Shown piece after piece: positions 40,164 through 48,242 of a stretch of 53,139 bases of DNA. Source of the stretch: an uncultured Eubacteriales bacterium. Lineage in GTDB: Bacteria > Bacillota > Clostridia > Christensenellales > CAG-314. The DNA is taken from assembly GCA_949289125.1 (NCBI GenBank), contig CASEME010000003.1:1-53139 (forward strand). Direction: 5' to 3'. Position numbers and translations under genes: made by a program. Position 1 is the first letter of the stretch; each line of letters begins with the position of its first letter. The notes under the pieces are model-generated. The model saw only the letters and a program-made list of their open reading frames with translations. It was not told where the DNA came from and did not search any database.

Positions 40164-40610
40164 TCAAAGTTCTGCTTTTTCCAAAGCAGTAATTTTGTCC
40201 AAACGTCTCTGGTGTCTGCCACCTTCAAACTCGGTAGACAAAAACTTGTCCACTATACTTTGTGCAAGTGCATTGTCCACGTACTTTGCACCCATTGCTA
40301 ATACGTTAGCGTTGTTGTGACGGCGCGTCATCTCTGCCATATCGGCATTAAGACACAATGCACATCTTACACCCTTTACTTTGTTGGCAACTATGGATAC
40401 ACCTATCCCTGTAGTACAAACTACTACACCCTTGTCACACTCTCCGCTACTTACCGCTTGTGACGCTTTGGCCGCAAAGTCCGGATAATCGCACGACTGA
40501 GTGTCGTATGTGCCAAAGTCCACTACTTGGTAACCTTTGTTGGTCAAATACTGTTTGATATGTTTTTTGAGTAAATAGCCGCCGTGATCACACGCCATAG
40601 ATATTTTCAT
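40164..40610 (-). CDS. rpiB: Ribose-5-phosphate isomerase B
   Basis: A 148-residue enzyme interconverting ribose-5-phosphate and ribulose-5-phosphate. MKISMACDHGGYLLKKHI is the family N-terminus with D8 and H9; the catalytic base C65 lies in VVCTTGIGVSI; MTRRHNNANVLAMG is the phosphate-binding region. ATG 40610 follows AAGGAGA; longer starts lack ribosome sites. It lies 47 bp upstream of ntpF and may be co-transcribed. RpiB can also act on allose-6-phosphate in some species. Confidence 0.95.
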   Translation of the reverse strand: MKISMACDHGGYLLKKHIKQYLTNKGYQVVDFGTYDTQSCDYPDFAAKASQAVSSGECDKGVVVCTTGIGVSIVANKVKGVRCALCLNADMAEMTRRHNNANVLAMGAKYVDNALAQSIVDKFLSTEFEGGRHQRRLDKITALEKAEL

Positions 40611-40756
40611 TGAGAGTATTCTCCTTATTATGTAGTATGTTGTTTGTTGCACAATGTTTATACGGCAATATAGGTCAATCAACTGTCAAGTGCATACAAC
40701 TTACGCAAATATACAAAACGCCAACAAACGCAACACTTAAGTATTGACAACTATAT

Positions 40757-41755
40757 TTATATTATTTTTTGACCTGCGGACTTGGTAATACGATTGATTA
40801 CACTGTCTGCTACTTCGCCTTTGCCTGTGTAACTTGCAATTATTATGTCATATCGCTTTTCGCAATGACGCAACGCCGCAAACAGATTGTGGGCAACTTG
40901 CTCGTCCGTCTCGCCCAACGGATAGCATTGACGATTGCCGTACTTAGCAACGTCTTGCACCAAAAGCACAGGCTTTTGCCCTTTTTCCACGCATTGGTCG
41001 TAGTAATTGCAAAGTTTTGCAATGTCGCCGTCAAGGTTTAGCACCATATCGCACTTGGGTGCATAGTGTTTGTACCTCACTCCGGGCGAATTGACTTTTT
41101 CCTTTGGGTTGGTAATTACAACAACAGACTTACCAATAATTGCCTCAATCTGCGAAGCGGTAACTATACCCGGACGCAAAATACGCGGTGTATCGCTTGT
41201 CAAATCCAACACAGTGGACTCTATACCTACGTCACACGCCTTGCCACACAATATTGCATCTATCTTGCCACTCATATCCTCATTGACTGCCTGCCATGTT
41301 GTGGGGCTTGGACGGGTAGAAGTATTGGCACTTGGTGCTGCAACAGGCACTTTGCAATATTGCAAAAACTGCCTTGCCTCTTGGGACAGCGGCATACGCA
41401 CCGCAACTGTTGCAAGGCCTGCAGTTACGCAATCGGGCACAACGTCTGCCTTTTTGGGCAACACTATTGTTACACTGCCCGGCATAAGGTGGTCTATTAC
41501 TTTCAACGCGTCGTCACTTACGCTATTTGCTATCTCGTATATCTGCTCCTTGCAATATACGTGCACTATCAACGGATTGTCCGACGGTCTGCCCTTAGCA
41601 CGAAACACATCTGACACAGCGTTGGCGTCCAAAGCGTTAGCGCCCAAACCGTACACTGTCTCGGTAGGAAAGGCAACAAGTCCGCCCTGACGGATAATTG
41701 TGCCTGCCTCTGTCAAATGCTGTTGGGTAAAAGACAAAAGTTTTGTCTCAAGCAT
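40757..41755 (-). CDS. L-threonylcarbamoyladenylate synthase (Sua5 type)
   Basis: A 332-residue enzyme making threonylcarbamoyl-AMP, the first step to t6A37 in tRNA. The YrdC domain fills about 1-205 (GGLVAFPTETVYGLG, KGRPSDNPLIVHV). A C-terminal Sua5 domain follows (VNSPGVRYKHYAPK linker, then a Rossmann-like part), which distinguishes Sua5 from the shorter TsaC. GAGGGAAGTGAAAATAG precedes the ATG. The product feeds the pathway completed by mtaB at 18.3-19.6 kb. Confidence 0.95.
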   Translation of the reverse strand: MLETKLLSFTQQHLTEAGTIIRQGGLVAFPTETVYGLGANALDANAVSDVFRAKGRPSDNPLIVHVYCKEQIYEIANSVSDDALKVIDHLMPGSVTIVLPKKADVVPDCVTAGLATVAVRMPLSQEARQFLQYCKVPVAAPSANTSTRPSPTTWQAVNEDMSGKIDAILCGKACDVGIESTVLDLTSDTPRILRPGIVTASQIEAIIGKSVVVITNPKEKVNSPGVRYKHYAPKCDMVLNLDGDIAKLCNYYDQCVEKGQKPVLLVQDVAKYGNRQCYPLGETDEQVAHNLFAALRHCEKRYDIIIASYTGKGEVADSVINRITKSAGQKII

Positions 41756-41812
41756 CTATTTTCACTTCCCTCTATACAAAAAATCACTATGTTAATTGCA
41801 ACAAAATTGCTT

Positions 41813-42406
41813 TCAACTATCTTCGTTGGTAAGCACTGCTCTAACAGGCGCTGCTTCACACCCTTCAAAATTGACGGGGAAAGCATACAAGCGGTAATAG
41901 CCTTGTTGCACTTGGCGCATTGACAAGCCTTCCAACACAACTATATCTTGTTGCAACAAAATGCGATGCACTTCAGTACAGCAGTGTTCTGCCGCAACGC
42001 TTGCTCTGCCTATGCCTACAAGCACAATGTCGCGCTCGGCTATTGCCCTTGCACCGTCTGGCACAATGAGGCACTTGCCGTCAAGCAACAGACGTGTAAC
42101 ATCTTGGGGCACAAGCTGTTGCACTACTTGTGCCGTAATGTCGCCGTTGTGTCGCAAAAGGTAACATTTGCCCATACATTTGTGTAAGTTGATACTTTCG
42201 ATATTGTTGCCGCTCGGCAAATAATGCGACGGCGCATCTATGTGTGTACCGTTGTGCAAGCACATTGTGACGTCGGTCAAACGATAGCCTTCTTCAACAG
42301 TACGCCTTGTAGTTGTGCTTGGCACAGTATCGCCATTGTAAACTTTGGCTCTGAAAACGGACTGAGAAATGTCCGTAATTACTATATCTTTTTGTTGTAA
42401 GGACAT
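41813..42406 (-). CDS. Cyclase-family hydrolase (kynurenine formamidase-like)
   Basis: A 197-residue metal-dependent hydrolase. The signature HNGTHIDAPSH at 51-61 supplies the zinc/manganese ligands of the cyclase/KynB family. The substrate is unknown; no tryptophan degradation genes are near. ATG 42406 matches family N-termini (ISDIS-like motif TDISQ at 11-15), but there is no Shine-Dalgarno: TATAAT ends 7 bases before the ATG, so the message should be leaderless. An upstream in-frame TTG is a poor alternative. Divergent from the CofE-like gene. Confidence 0.88.
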   Translation of the reverse strand: MSLQQKDIVITDISQSVFRAKVYNGDTVPSTTTRRTVEEGYRLTDVTMCLHNGTHIDAPSHYLPSGNNIESINLHKCMGKCYLLRHNGDITAQVVQQLVPQDVTRLLLDGKCLIVPDGARAIAERDIVLVGIGRASVAAEHCCTEVHRILLQQDIVVLEGLSMRQVQQGYYRLYAFPVNFEGCEAAPVRAVLTNEDS

Positions 42407-42412
42407 ACGATT

Positions 42413-42441
42413 ATTATAACACAACGCACCTATATTGTAAA
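42413..42441 (-). promoter_or_regulatory. Leaderless promoter of the cyclase gene
   Basis: Minus strand TTTACA (42441-42436), 17-bp spacer, TATAAT (42418-42413), then six bases and ATG. Transcription should start at or one base before the A of the start codon. Confidence 0.75.
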
Positions 42442-42536
42442 TAGACAACTACACTTTCTTTTGTGCCGATTTTTGGCAAAGCGTGCAAGGTCAATAAAAA
42501 AAGATGTTTGTGCAATGCAAAGCAAAACAAATATAA

Positions 42537-42565
42537 TTGACAAACGATATAGGAAGTGCTAAAGT
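42537..42565 (+). promoter_or_regulatory. Promoter of the CofE-like gene
   Basis: TTGACA (42537-42542), 17-bp spacer, TAAAGT (42560-42565). The leader from about 42572 contains TGCAA / TTGCA arms that could fold into a hairpin before the TACGGAGG ribosome site. Confidence 0.7.
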
Positions 42566-42614
42566 ATGCAAGGTCGATTGTTTCGATACTTTTGCATCAC
42601 TACGGAGGCATAAT

Positions 42615-43790
42615 ATGGACTATCAGGGCACCATATCGAGAGGTATAAGAACACCTATTATCAGAAAAGGCGATGACCTTACCACCATTGTGGCAGACTG
42701 CGTTGTCAATGCCGCAAAACAAGGCGGTTATCAACTGCAAGACAGAGACGTTGTTGCAGTGACAGAAGCAGTACTTGCACGTGCGCAAGGCAACTATGCT
42801 ACAGCAGAGCAAATTGCTGCTGACGTCAAAGCTAAGTTTGGCGACAATACGGTAGGTTTGATACTGCCAATATTTTCTCGCAACCGCTTTTCTATGATAC
42901 TAAAAGGTATATCGATGGGCGTCAAAAAATTGATTATTCAGCTTGCGTATCCGTCGGACGAAGTGGGCAACAGCTTTGTATCCCTCGACGTGTTGATGGA
43001 CAAAGCGGTCAATCCATATACAGATGTGTTTACCGAAGCCGAGTTTCGCAAAGTGTTTGGCGATGTAAGACACACCTTTACAGGGGTAGACTACATTGAG
43101 TACTATCGCAATATGGCAAACAACTGCGAGATAATACTTGCTAACAATCCTTGCGAGATATTGAAACACACAAAATATGTAATTAACGCAGATATTCACA
43201 GCAGAAAACGTACCAAGAAGTTGCTTTTGAAAAACGACGCAAAAAAGGTAGTAAGTCTTGACGAGATACTTACACAGTCTGTTGACGGTTCGGGCTACAA
43301 TGCCGAATACGGCGTATTGGGTAGCAACCTTGCCACCACCAACAGCGTAAAACTGTTCCCGCGCGACGCACAAATTTTTGTAGACAATCTTCAAAAATTG
43401 TTGCAACAAAAAACAGGCAAAAATATAGAATGTATGGTTTATGGTGACGGCGCTTTCAAAGATCCCGTAGGCGGTATTTGGGAGTTGGCAGATCCTGTAT
43501 GCTCTCCTGCATATACAAAGGGATTGGAAGGCAAGCCCAACGAATTGAAACTAAAGTACATTGCCGACAACGACATTGCTAACCTTAGCGGTGAAGAAGC
43601 CGTTGAAGCTATGAAAGACCTTATTAAGCACAAAGAAGCCGATATGGTCAACAATATCAAGAGTCAAGGCACTACACCAAGACAACTTACCGACTTGCTC
43701 GGCAGCCTTGCAGACCTTACAAGCGGTAGCGGCGACAAAGGTACTCCCGTTATTCTTATCCAAAACTACTTTAAGAACTTTGCTGACTAA
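42615..43790 (+). CDS. CofE-like (coenzyme F420-0:L-glutamate ligase family) protein
   Basis: A 391-residue protein resembling the Firmicute relatives of F420-0:gamma-glutamyl ligase: RGIRTPIIRKGDDL at the N-terminus, DVVAVTEAVLARAQGNY, and later VYGDGAFKDPVGGIWELADP. In this family the ligase adds glutamate to F420-0. The rest of the F420 pathway is not in the window and most Clostridia do not make F420, so the true substrate may differ. ATG 42615 follows ACGGAGG. Monocistronic with a clear terminator. Confidence 0.8.
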   Translation: MDYQGTISRGIRTPIIRKGDDLTTIVADCVVNAAKQGGYQLQDRDVVAVTEAVLARAQGNYATAEQIAADVKAKFGDNTVGLILPIFSRNRFSMILKGISMGVKKLIIQLAYPSDEVGNSFVSLDVLMDKAVNPYTDVFTEAEFRKVFGDVRHTFTGVDYIEYYRNMANNCEIILANNPCEILKHTKYVINADIHSRKRTKKLLLKNDAKKVVSLDEILTQSVDGSGYNAEYGVLGSNLATTNSVKLFPRDAQIFVDNLQKLLQQKTGKNIECMVYGDGAFKDPVGGIWELADPVCSPAYTKGLEGKPNELKLKYIADNDIANLSGEEAVEAMKDLIKHKEADMVNNIKSQGTTPRQLTDLLGSLADLTSGSGDKGTPVILIQNYFKNFAD

Positions 43791-43814
43791 AAGCAAAACA
43801 CACAATACAAAAAT

Positions 43815-43851
43815 TACCCCGTCAAGCGCATTGAGCCTGACGGGGTATTTT
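43815..43851 (+). terminator. Terminator of the CofE-like gene
   Basis: TACCCCGTCA / TGACGGGGTA stem, then TTTTG. Confidence 0.88.
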
Positions 43852-43936
43852 GTTGTACAAACTACTGTTGTTAAATACAATCCATTTAACAAAAACATTT
43901 TAGCATTGCCTATTGCAACATTGTGCCACAACTACA

Positions 43937-44191
43937 CTATTTAACATGCTTTGCTTTGTATTCTTTTAGCGCATTAGCTAATTGGTCGGGGCAACTTGTA
44001 GCCTTCATACCGCACTTTGTGCCTTCAAGACGTTTTATTACTTCGTCTATCTCCATACCTTCCACAAGACTGCCTATGCCTTTGAGATTGCCGTTGCAAC
44101 CTCCCGTGTAATGCACATTGTATACTTTGCCGTCTTTTACTTCAAAATCTATCTGACGTGAACATACGCCTTTAGGTGTATAGCTGTTCAT
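43937..44191 (-). CDS. TSCPD-domain small protein
   Basis: An 84-residue protein of the TIGR03905 type: residues CSRQIDFEV at the N-terminus, YTGGCNGNLKGIGSLVEGM, and TSCPDQLA, which gives the domain its name. Conserved cysteines at 10, 32, 60 and 67 suggest a metal site. The domain also ends class II ribonucleotide reductases, but stand-alone copies have no proven role. AGGAGGAAAAACAAT precedes the ATG. It is monocistronic. Confidence 0.9.
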   Translation of the reverse strand: MNSYTPKGVCSRQIDFEVKDGKVYNVHYTGGCNGNLKGIGSLVEGMEIDEVIKRLEGTKCGMKATSCPDQLANALKEYKAKHVK

Positions 44192-44226
44192 ATTGTTTTT
44201 CCTCCTGTAGTTTTGATTGCCTGTTA

Positions 44227-44255
44227 ATTGTATATTATTGTCTCAACTTAGTCAA
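44227..44255 (-). promoter_or_regulatory. Promoter of the TSCPD gene
   Basis: Minus strand TTGACT (44255-44250), 17-bp spacer, TACAAT (44232-44227). Confidence 0.72.
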
Positions 44256-44278
44256 GCAATGACTTGTTGGTGACAAAA

Positions 44279-44308
44279 AAAGTGCGTCGGGCTTTGCCAA
44301 CGCACTTT
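44279..44308 (-). terminator. Terminator of the Ser-rich membrane protein gene
   Basis: AAAGTGCGT / ACGCACTTT stem with a seven-base T run on the minus strand. Confidence 0.82.
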
Positions 44309-44326
44309 GTGTCCTAAATTAAGCTA

Positions 44327-44650
44327 TTACGCAACCAAAGGTACGATGATGCAGGCAATAATTACCAACAACACCAATATGTACAACACTTTCCATACCA
44401 TAGGTCTGTGAGCAACGTATCTCCAAGACAAGATAGCAACGATAATCACCATAAATGCCAAAGCAATGTTTTGCAATACCATAACTACAGTTGCATTGAC
44501 TTTGAGCAAGCTAAGTATCATAGCCACAAGATAAAGCATTGCTGCAATTACCAAAGTATAGAAGCTGACTTTGTTGAGGCTGATACCGCTATGAGAACGG
44601 CTGCTCGAAGAGGACGTAGAAGACGTGGATGACGATGTCTTTTTGGACAT
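44327..44650 (-). CDS. Small membrane protein with serine-rich N-terminus
   Basis: Family not recognised. The 107 residues start with a low-complexity S/T run (MSKKTSSSTSSTSSSSS), followed by three hydrophobic segments at about 28-50, 55-76 and 85-106. No charged residues lie in the helices. AGGAGGTAATTTTCT precedes the ATG. The serine-rich tail probably faces the cytoplasm (KK after Met). It follows the other small membrane protein gene but has its own promoter. Confidence 0.7.
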   Translation of the reverse strand: MSKKTSSSTSSTSSSSSRSHSGISLNKVSFYTLVIAAMLYLVAMILSLLKVNATVVMVLQNIALAFMVIIVAILSWRYVAHRPMVWKVLYILVLLVIIACIIVPLVA

Positions 44651-44680
44651 AGAAAATTACCTCCTAATATAACTGTTAGC

Positions 44681-44722
44681 ATTATAAAACATTTGCTCTC
44701 AAAATGCAAACATTTTGAGAGC
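44681..44722 (-). promoter_or_regulatory. Terminator hairpin overlapping the next promoter
   Basis: GCTCTCAAAATG (44695-44706) / CATTTTGAGAGC (44711-44722) is a 12-bp stem ending the gene at 44742. TTGCAT (44709-44704), 17-bp spacer and TATAAT (44686-44681) form the promoter of the following gene, with the -35 in the loop and arm of that hairpin. Confidence 0.72.
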
Positions 44723-44741
44723 AATGCTACAAAAAACTAAA

Positions 44742-44966
44742 TTATGCAAATACAGTAAGATCGCCGCTGAAAATAACAGTGATAAGGTCGACAATGTAGA
44801 AGATTACTTCACCTATCAACAGTAATTGGAGTATGCCTGCAATCAAATGTCCTCTCTGTATGCGGGTAATACCTCCCATTATCCACGACGTTACGGGAAT
44901 AATAGCAAATATAAGGTTGAGCAGCCAACCCATACTTGCGTTTAGATAACCTTTTCTTTTTGCCAT
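44742..44966 (-). CDS. Small membrane protein of unknown function
   Basis: Family not recognised. Seventy-four residues with a basic start (MAKRKGYLN) and two or three hydrophobic stretches (MGWLLNLIFAIIPVTSWIMGG, then AGILQLLLIGEVIFYIVDLITVIF; only parts cited). The glycine and arginine loop GGITRIQRGH is polar. The pattern reminds of small YqaE-like membrane proteins but the match is not good enough to name. ATG 44966 has AAGGAGGTAACTATT. Confidence 0.7.
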   Translation of the reverse strand: MAKRKGYLNASMGWLLNLIFAIIPVTSWIMGGITRIQRGHLIAGILQLLLIGEVIFYIVDLITVIFSGDLTVFA

Positions 44967-45000
44967 AATAGTTACCTCCTTACAAGTTAGGTATGCTATT

Positions 45001-45029
45001 AGTATAGCACACAAAAGGTCTATACTCAA
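45001..45029 (-). promoter_or_regulatory. Promoter of the small membrane protein gene
   Basis: Minus strand TTGAGT (45029-45024), 17-bp spacer, TATACT (45006-45001). Confidence 0.75.
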
Positions 45030-45056
45030 TACCTATCTAAAAATAACTGCAAAAAA

Positions 45057-45539
45057 TTATTCCACCACAATTACTTGCTTGTTGATTGCTTGCAAAAAGC
45101 GTTTGAAGTCGGCAGTTGACAACACCACCGTTGCCGTGTTGTCACATGGGTGAAACTTTATGCGGCTACTCTCCCACAGCGTGCGGTCGATGAGTAGCGG
45201 TATTGTGTTGCACTTTTCGTTGAGAAAGGCAAAGGGCGACACCGAACCTCTATGCACTCCCAAATCTTCAAACAGCTGTTCTTCGGTGACAAATTCAAAC
45301 TTCTGTGTACCTACATAGCTTGCCAATCCTCGCATATCGGCACGTTTGTCAAAAGGCAACACCACAAGAAAGGTGCGCGGACTTTTTTTGTCCTTTACAT
45401 ACAGACTTTTGCACGAACAACAATTATCCACTACCACAATCTCGTGTGATTGCTCTGTAGTGACAACGGCAGGATGACGCAAAAGCGTATATTGTATGGA
45501 AAGACTATCCAGATACTTGGTAACTATATTGCTGTACAT
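45057..45539 (-). CDS. YbaK/ProX-type aminoacyl-tRNA deacylase
   Basis: A 160-residue editing-domain protein that hydrolyses misacylated tRNA (Cys-tRNA-Pro or Ala-tRNA-Pro in characterised members). KSLYVKDKKSPRTFLVVLP carries the catalytic lysine region (K49/K51); GVHRGSVSPFAFLN is the glycine-rich loop. Its ATG has no Shine-Dalgarno and lies 6 bases after a TACAAT hexamer, so the transcript is predicted leaderless. Which tRNA is edited cannot be told. Confidence 0.9.
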   Translation of the reverse strand: MYSNIVTKYLDSLSIQYTLLRHPAVVTTEQSHEIVVVDNCCSCKSLYVKDKKSPRTFLVVLPFDKRADMRGLASYVGTQKFEFVTEEQLFEDLGVHRGSVSPFAFLNEKCNTIPLLIDRTLWESSRIKFHPCDNTATVVLSTADFKRFLQAINKQVIVVE

Positions 45540-45545
45540 ATTAGT

Positions 45546-45574
45546 ATTGTACAGCCAAACAGCTTATTTGGCAA
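45546..45574 (-). promoter_or_regulatory. Leaderless promoter of the YbaK-like gene
   Basis: Minus strand TTGCCA (45574-45569), 17-bp spacer, TACAAT (45551-45546), then six bases and ATG at 45539. Same geometry as the cyclase gene. Confidence 0.72.
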
Positions 45575-45691
45575 GCAGTTGACCTACACCGCCATGTAGT
45601 TGCACGCGCCTATTACCTCAATACTCAACAAAGTATTGATAAGTATATAAGACATACTCAACGCACACGTACACTTTTTCGTGGCTTAGGT

Positions 45692-46405
45692 TTACAGCGA
45701 ATACAAATACAACATTACACCCCTGTATATGGTCATACTCAGTTTGTCACGGTACTCATCAGAAAGCAACAACTGTTCTTCCTCCGCATTGCTCAAAAAG
45801 CCGCACTCCACTATTACTGCGGGCATCTCGCTTGTACGACATATATAAAAATCCCCTGCCAACGCCTCGTGACTGTTGCCCGTCATATCGTTGAGCGCAA
45901 GTTGTACACTGTTGGCAAGTGCTTTGCCTTGCTCGTCATTGCTCTGAAAAAACACTTGCGGACCTTTGCGGCTGCTGTCATATGGATACTTGTTCATATG
46001 CACACTTATTACAATATCCGCACCGGACTTGGCAATAATATCTCTCCGCGCCTGCATATCACGCATTTTGAAACCCTTTGTAGGCAGTCCGTACAAACCG
46101 CCGTCATCTGTACGCGTATATTTTACGTTAAAGCCGCCATCGGCAAAATACTGCCCCAATGTCTTGGCGTAACTGAGGTTGAGTTCACTTTCCTTGGTGC
46201 CGTTGTTACTTGTCACACCTGCGTCTATACCTCCGTGACCTGCATCTATAACTACAGTGTAATCGAGTATAGCAATATTTTTGCCGTCGCCCATCAAAGA
46301 CACAGACAACAGTACGGCAATTACTGTTTCTGCAACAACAAGCACTGCCACCAACAAAGTCGCCATACCTTTGTTAATCAACAACACGCGCAATTTCTTT
46401 GACAA
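45692..46405 (-). CDS. cwlD: N-acetylmuramoyl-L-alanine amidase, CwlD-like
   Basis: A 237-residue zinc amidase cutting the peptide from muramic acid. A membrane anchor (about 14-36) is followed by the Amidase_3 domain: zinc ligands H57 (VIDAGHGG), E73 (KESELNL) and H136 (ISVHMN), catalytic E200 (VIVECGFLSN). The single anchor without SH3 or SPOR repeats fits CwlD, which in spore formers prepares cortex muramic-delta-lactam; a vegetative role is possible. The start is TTG 46405, because GGAGG lies 8 bases upstream; longer frames run into the DnaA-box region. Confidence 0.87.
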   Translation of the reverse strand: MSKKLRVLLINKGMATLLVAVLVVAETVIAVLLSVSLMGDGKNIAILDYTVVIDAGHGGIDAGVTSNNGTKESELNLSYAKTLGQYFADGGFNVKYTRTDDGGLYGLPTKGFKMRDMQARRDIIAKSGADIVISVHMNKYPYDSSRKGPQVFFQSNDEQGKALANSVQLALNDMTGNSHEALAGDFYICRTSEMPAVIVECGFLSNAEEEQLLLSDEYRDKLSMTIYRGVMLYLYSL

Positions 46406-46482
46406 TGTAGGCACCTCCGCAAAAACCTCTTTTTTCGGGTATTTTCGACAACTTTTGCACAAAAATGTGCGTAGTTGTACAC

Positions 46483-46513
46483 TTATCCACATAGTTATCC
46501 ACATTTATCCACA
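46483..46513. promoter_or_regulatory. Three DnaA boxes in tandem
   Basis: TTATCCACA occurs three times in one orientation: 46483-46491, 46495-46503 and 46505-46513 (12- and 10-bp steps). All three are perfect consensus. They lie in the ~350-bp gap between cwlD and the ferritin-like gene. The rest of that gap is AT-rich, with TTTGCACAAA nearby and no gene. Confidence 0.8.
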
Positions 46514-46754
46514 TAAAAAGTGGACAACTTGTTTCACATTGAGTATGAAACGGACAAGCATTCGACATAAGTAATGTATGTGTGACTTTTGCGGTATATT
46601 CCTTTTCAAAAGCAAAATACTTGCCGTTAAAATGTCGTTTTGGTGGTTATTATTACACAAATAATACTACAAAGATTGCATTAAAAAGTAGCCGCTCTCA
46701 GTATTAAAAGCGCATTTTGCGTCAATAATATTTTAACAGAGAAAGGAGGACACA

Positions 46755-47996
46755 ATGAGCTTCAATCCGTTTAACGAACATCCGCTTAAAGTAAGCGAGC
46801 ACTACTACGATTGGGACAAGCTATGCCCAAAGCCTTACGACAAACAATCGGTAGATCCACACACACGTTTGAACGTTATACTTGCCAACGGCGCTGAGTT
46901 TAGCGCAATAACATCAGACCACCAAATGCACCGCACTATTGCCGACAATGACGCAAGGCGCGAGCTTGCCGTACTGCGTAAGCAAGAACAACAACAGCAA
47001 AAACGTATTGCCGCATTGAAGCCTATCAACGAAGGTATATTGGAACACACCATAGGCTACGAACAACTTGCCGTAGAACTGACTGCAAGCTTTGCAAAAA
47101 GTGAGTCGGACAAATACGTAAAACAGGCGTTGGACTTTGCCTTGTTGGAAGACTTTGACCATCTGTACAGGTACGCAGACCTTTTGGAAATGGACAAAGG
47201 CATAGAGGCTGAGCATATTGTAGGACAGCTTACCGAAATTATGCCTGCACGACCGACAATAGCGCACCACCGCCACCCTCATGACGATGTCAAACGCTTT
47301 GTCAACGGCAAACGTGCCAATATGCTTACCAATCTGCACATAGCTATCATCACAGCAGCCGAACAGCAAACTATGAACTATTATATGAATCAAGCAGGCT
47401 TTTATCCCAACAAGTTGGGCAGGCAGTTGATAACAGAAATAGGTATGATTGAAGAACAGCACGTAACCATGTACGGCGGACTGATGGACGCCAATCTGAC
47501 TTGGGCGGAAAGACTGCTTAGTCAAGAATATACAGAGTGCTACTTGTACTACAGTTTGTGGCAAAACGAGAAGGATAAATATATCAAAAATATTTGGGAA
47601 GAGCACTTTAACACAGAGTTGCTACATCTGCATACTGCGGCATCTATGTTGGAAAGGTACGAAAACAAAGTATGGCAACAGGTAATACCCAAAGGAGAGT
47701 TTCCTGAGCTAATAACTTTTGATAACAACATTGAGTATGTGCGTCAGGTAATAAAAGATACCGTCAACAACACGGGCAAAAAGGAAGAGTATATAGACGT
47801 ATCCAAGTTGGAGCACGATTATCCTTTCTTTGAATACCAACGTGAAATAAACGATAATGTGCGCAACGTGGCAAGTCACGGTGTTATTGCCAAGTATATT
47901 GCCGATTCGGGCAAAGACTACCGTTACGAAACAGCCATACACCCTATTGAGGACTTGCGTGACCGCAGAACAGACAACACCGAAGTGGGCAGATAG
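46755..47996 (+). CDS. Ferritin-like di-iron protein of unknown function
   Basis: A 413-residue soluble protein. I recognise the overall type (NPFNEHPL start, FALLEDFDHLYRYADLLE, AAEQQTMNYYMN) as an uncharacterised family, but no function. A carboxylate-bridged di-iron pattern can be read: E203, E233-x2-H236 (IEEQH), E261, E288-x2-H291 (TELLH), i.e. E, ExxH, E, ExxH on four helices. A second set is possible in the N-half (E103, E132, H136). AAAGGAGGACACA precedes the ATG. Single gene with its own terminator. An iron-storage, oxidase or peroxide-defence role is inference from the fold only. Confidence 0.68.
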   Translation: MSFNPFNEHPLKVSEHYYDWDKLCPKPYDKQSVDPHTRLNVILANGAEFSAITSDHQMHRTIADNDARRELAVLRKQEQQQQKRIAALKPINEGILEHTIGYEQLAVELTASFAKSESDKYVKQALDFALLEDFDHLYRYADLLEMDKGIEAEHIVGQLTEIMPARPTIAHHRHPHDDVKRFVNGKRANMLTNLHIAIITAAEQQTMNYYMNQAGFYPNKLGRQLITEIGMIEEQHVTMYGGLMDANLTWAERLLSQEYTECYLYYSLWQNEKDKYIKNIWEEHFNTELLHLHTAASMLERYENKVWQQVIPKGEFPELITFDNNIEYVRQVIKDTVNNTGKKEEYIDVSKLEHDYPFFEYQREINDNVRNVASHGVIAKYIADSGKDYRYETAIHPIEDLRDRRTDNTEVGR

Positions 47997-48138
47997 TTTG
48001 TTGAATACATTAACAACGCAAACTTATCGCTTAGACAGCTGATTGATTGTATGCAACAATGGCAACTGCACAACTGCAGTACAGAAATTTGCACAATATA
48101 CAATTTGTTATTAGCTTAGTAAAAAATTGATACAACAA

Positions 48139-48182
48139 AAAAACGCAACTGTGGCAAATAGGTAACCGCAGTTGCGTTTTGT
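48139..48182. terminator. Terminator between the ferritin-like gene and pepT
   Basis: AAAACGCAACTG(T)GG / CC(G)CAGTTGCGTTTT stem of about 15 bp with A and T runs on both sides; bidirectional. Confidence 0.87.
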
Positions 48183-48242
48183 AATTGTATTGTGTTTGTG
48201 GCTTAATAGACACACTTGAAGTGTGATAAAAGGTTGTATTAG

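Noticed and set aside
46406..46754. Chromosomal origin oriC at the DnaA boxes
   Set aside because: No dnaA, dnaN, rpmH or gidA in the neighbourhood, no clear C/G skew change across it by eye, and genes to the right run both ways. Kept only as a low-probability option in the findings.
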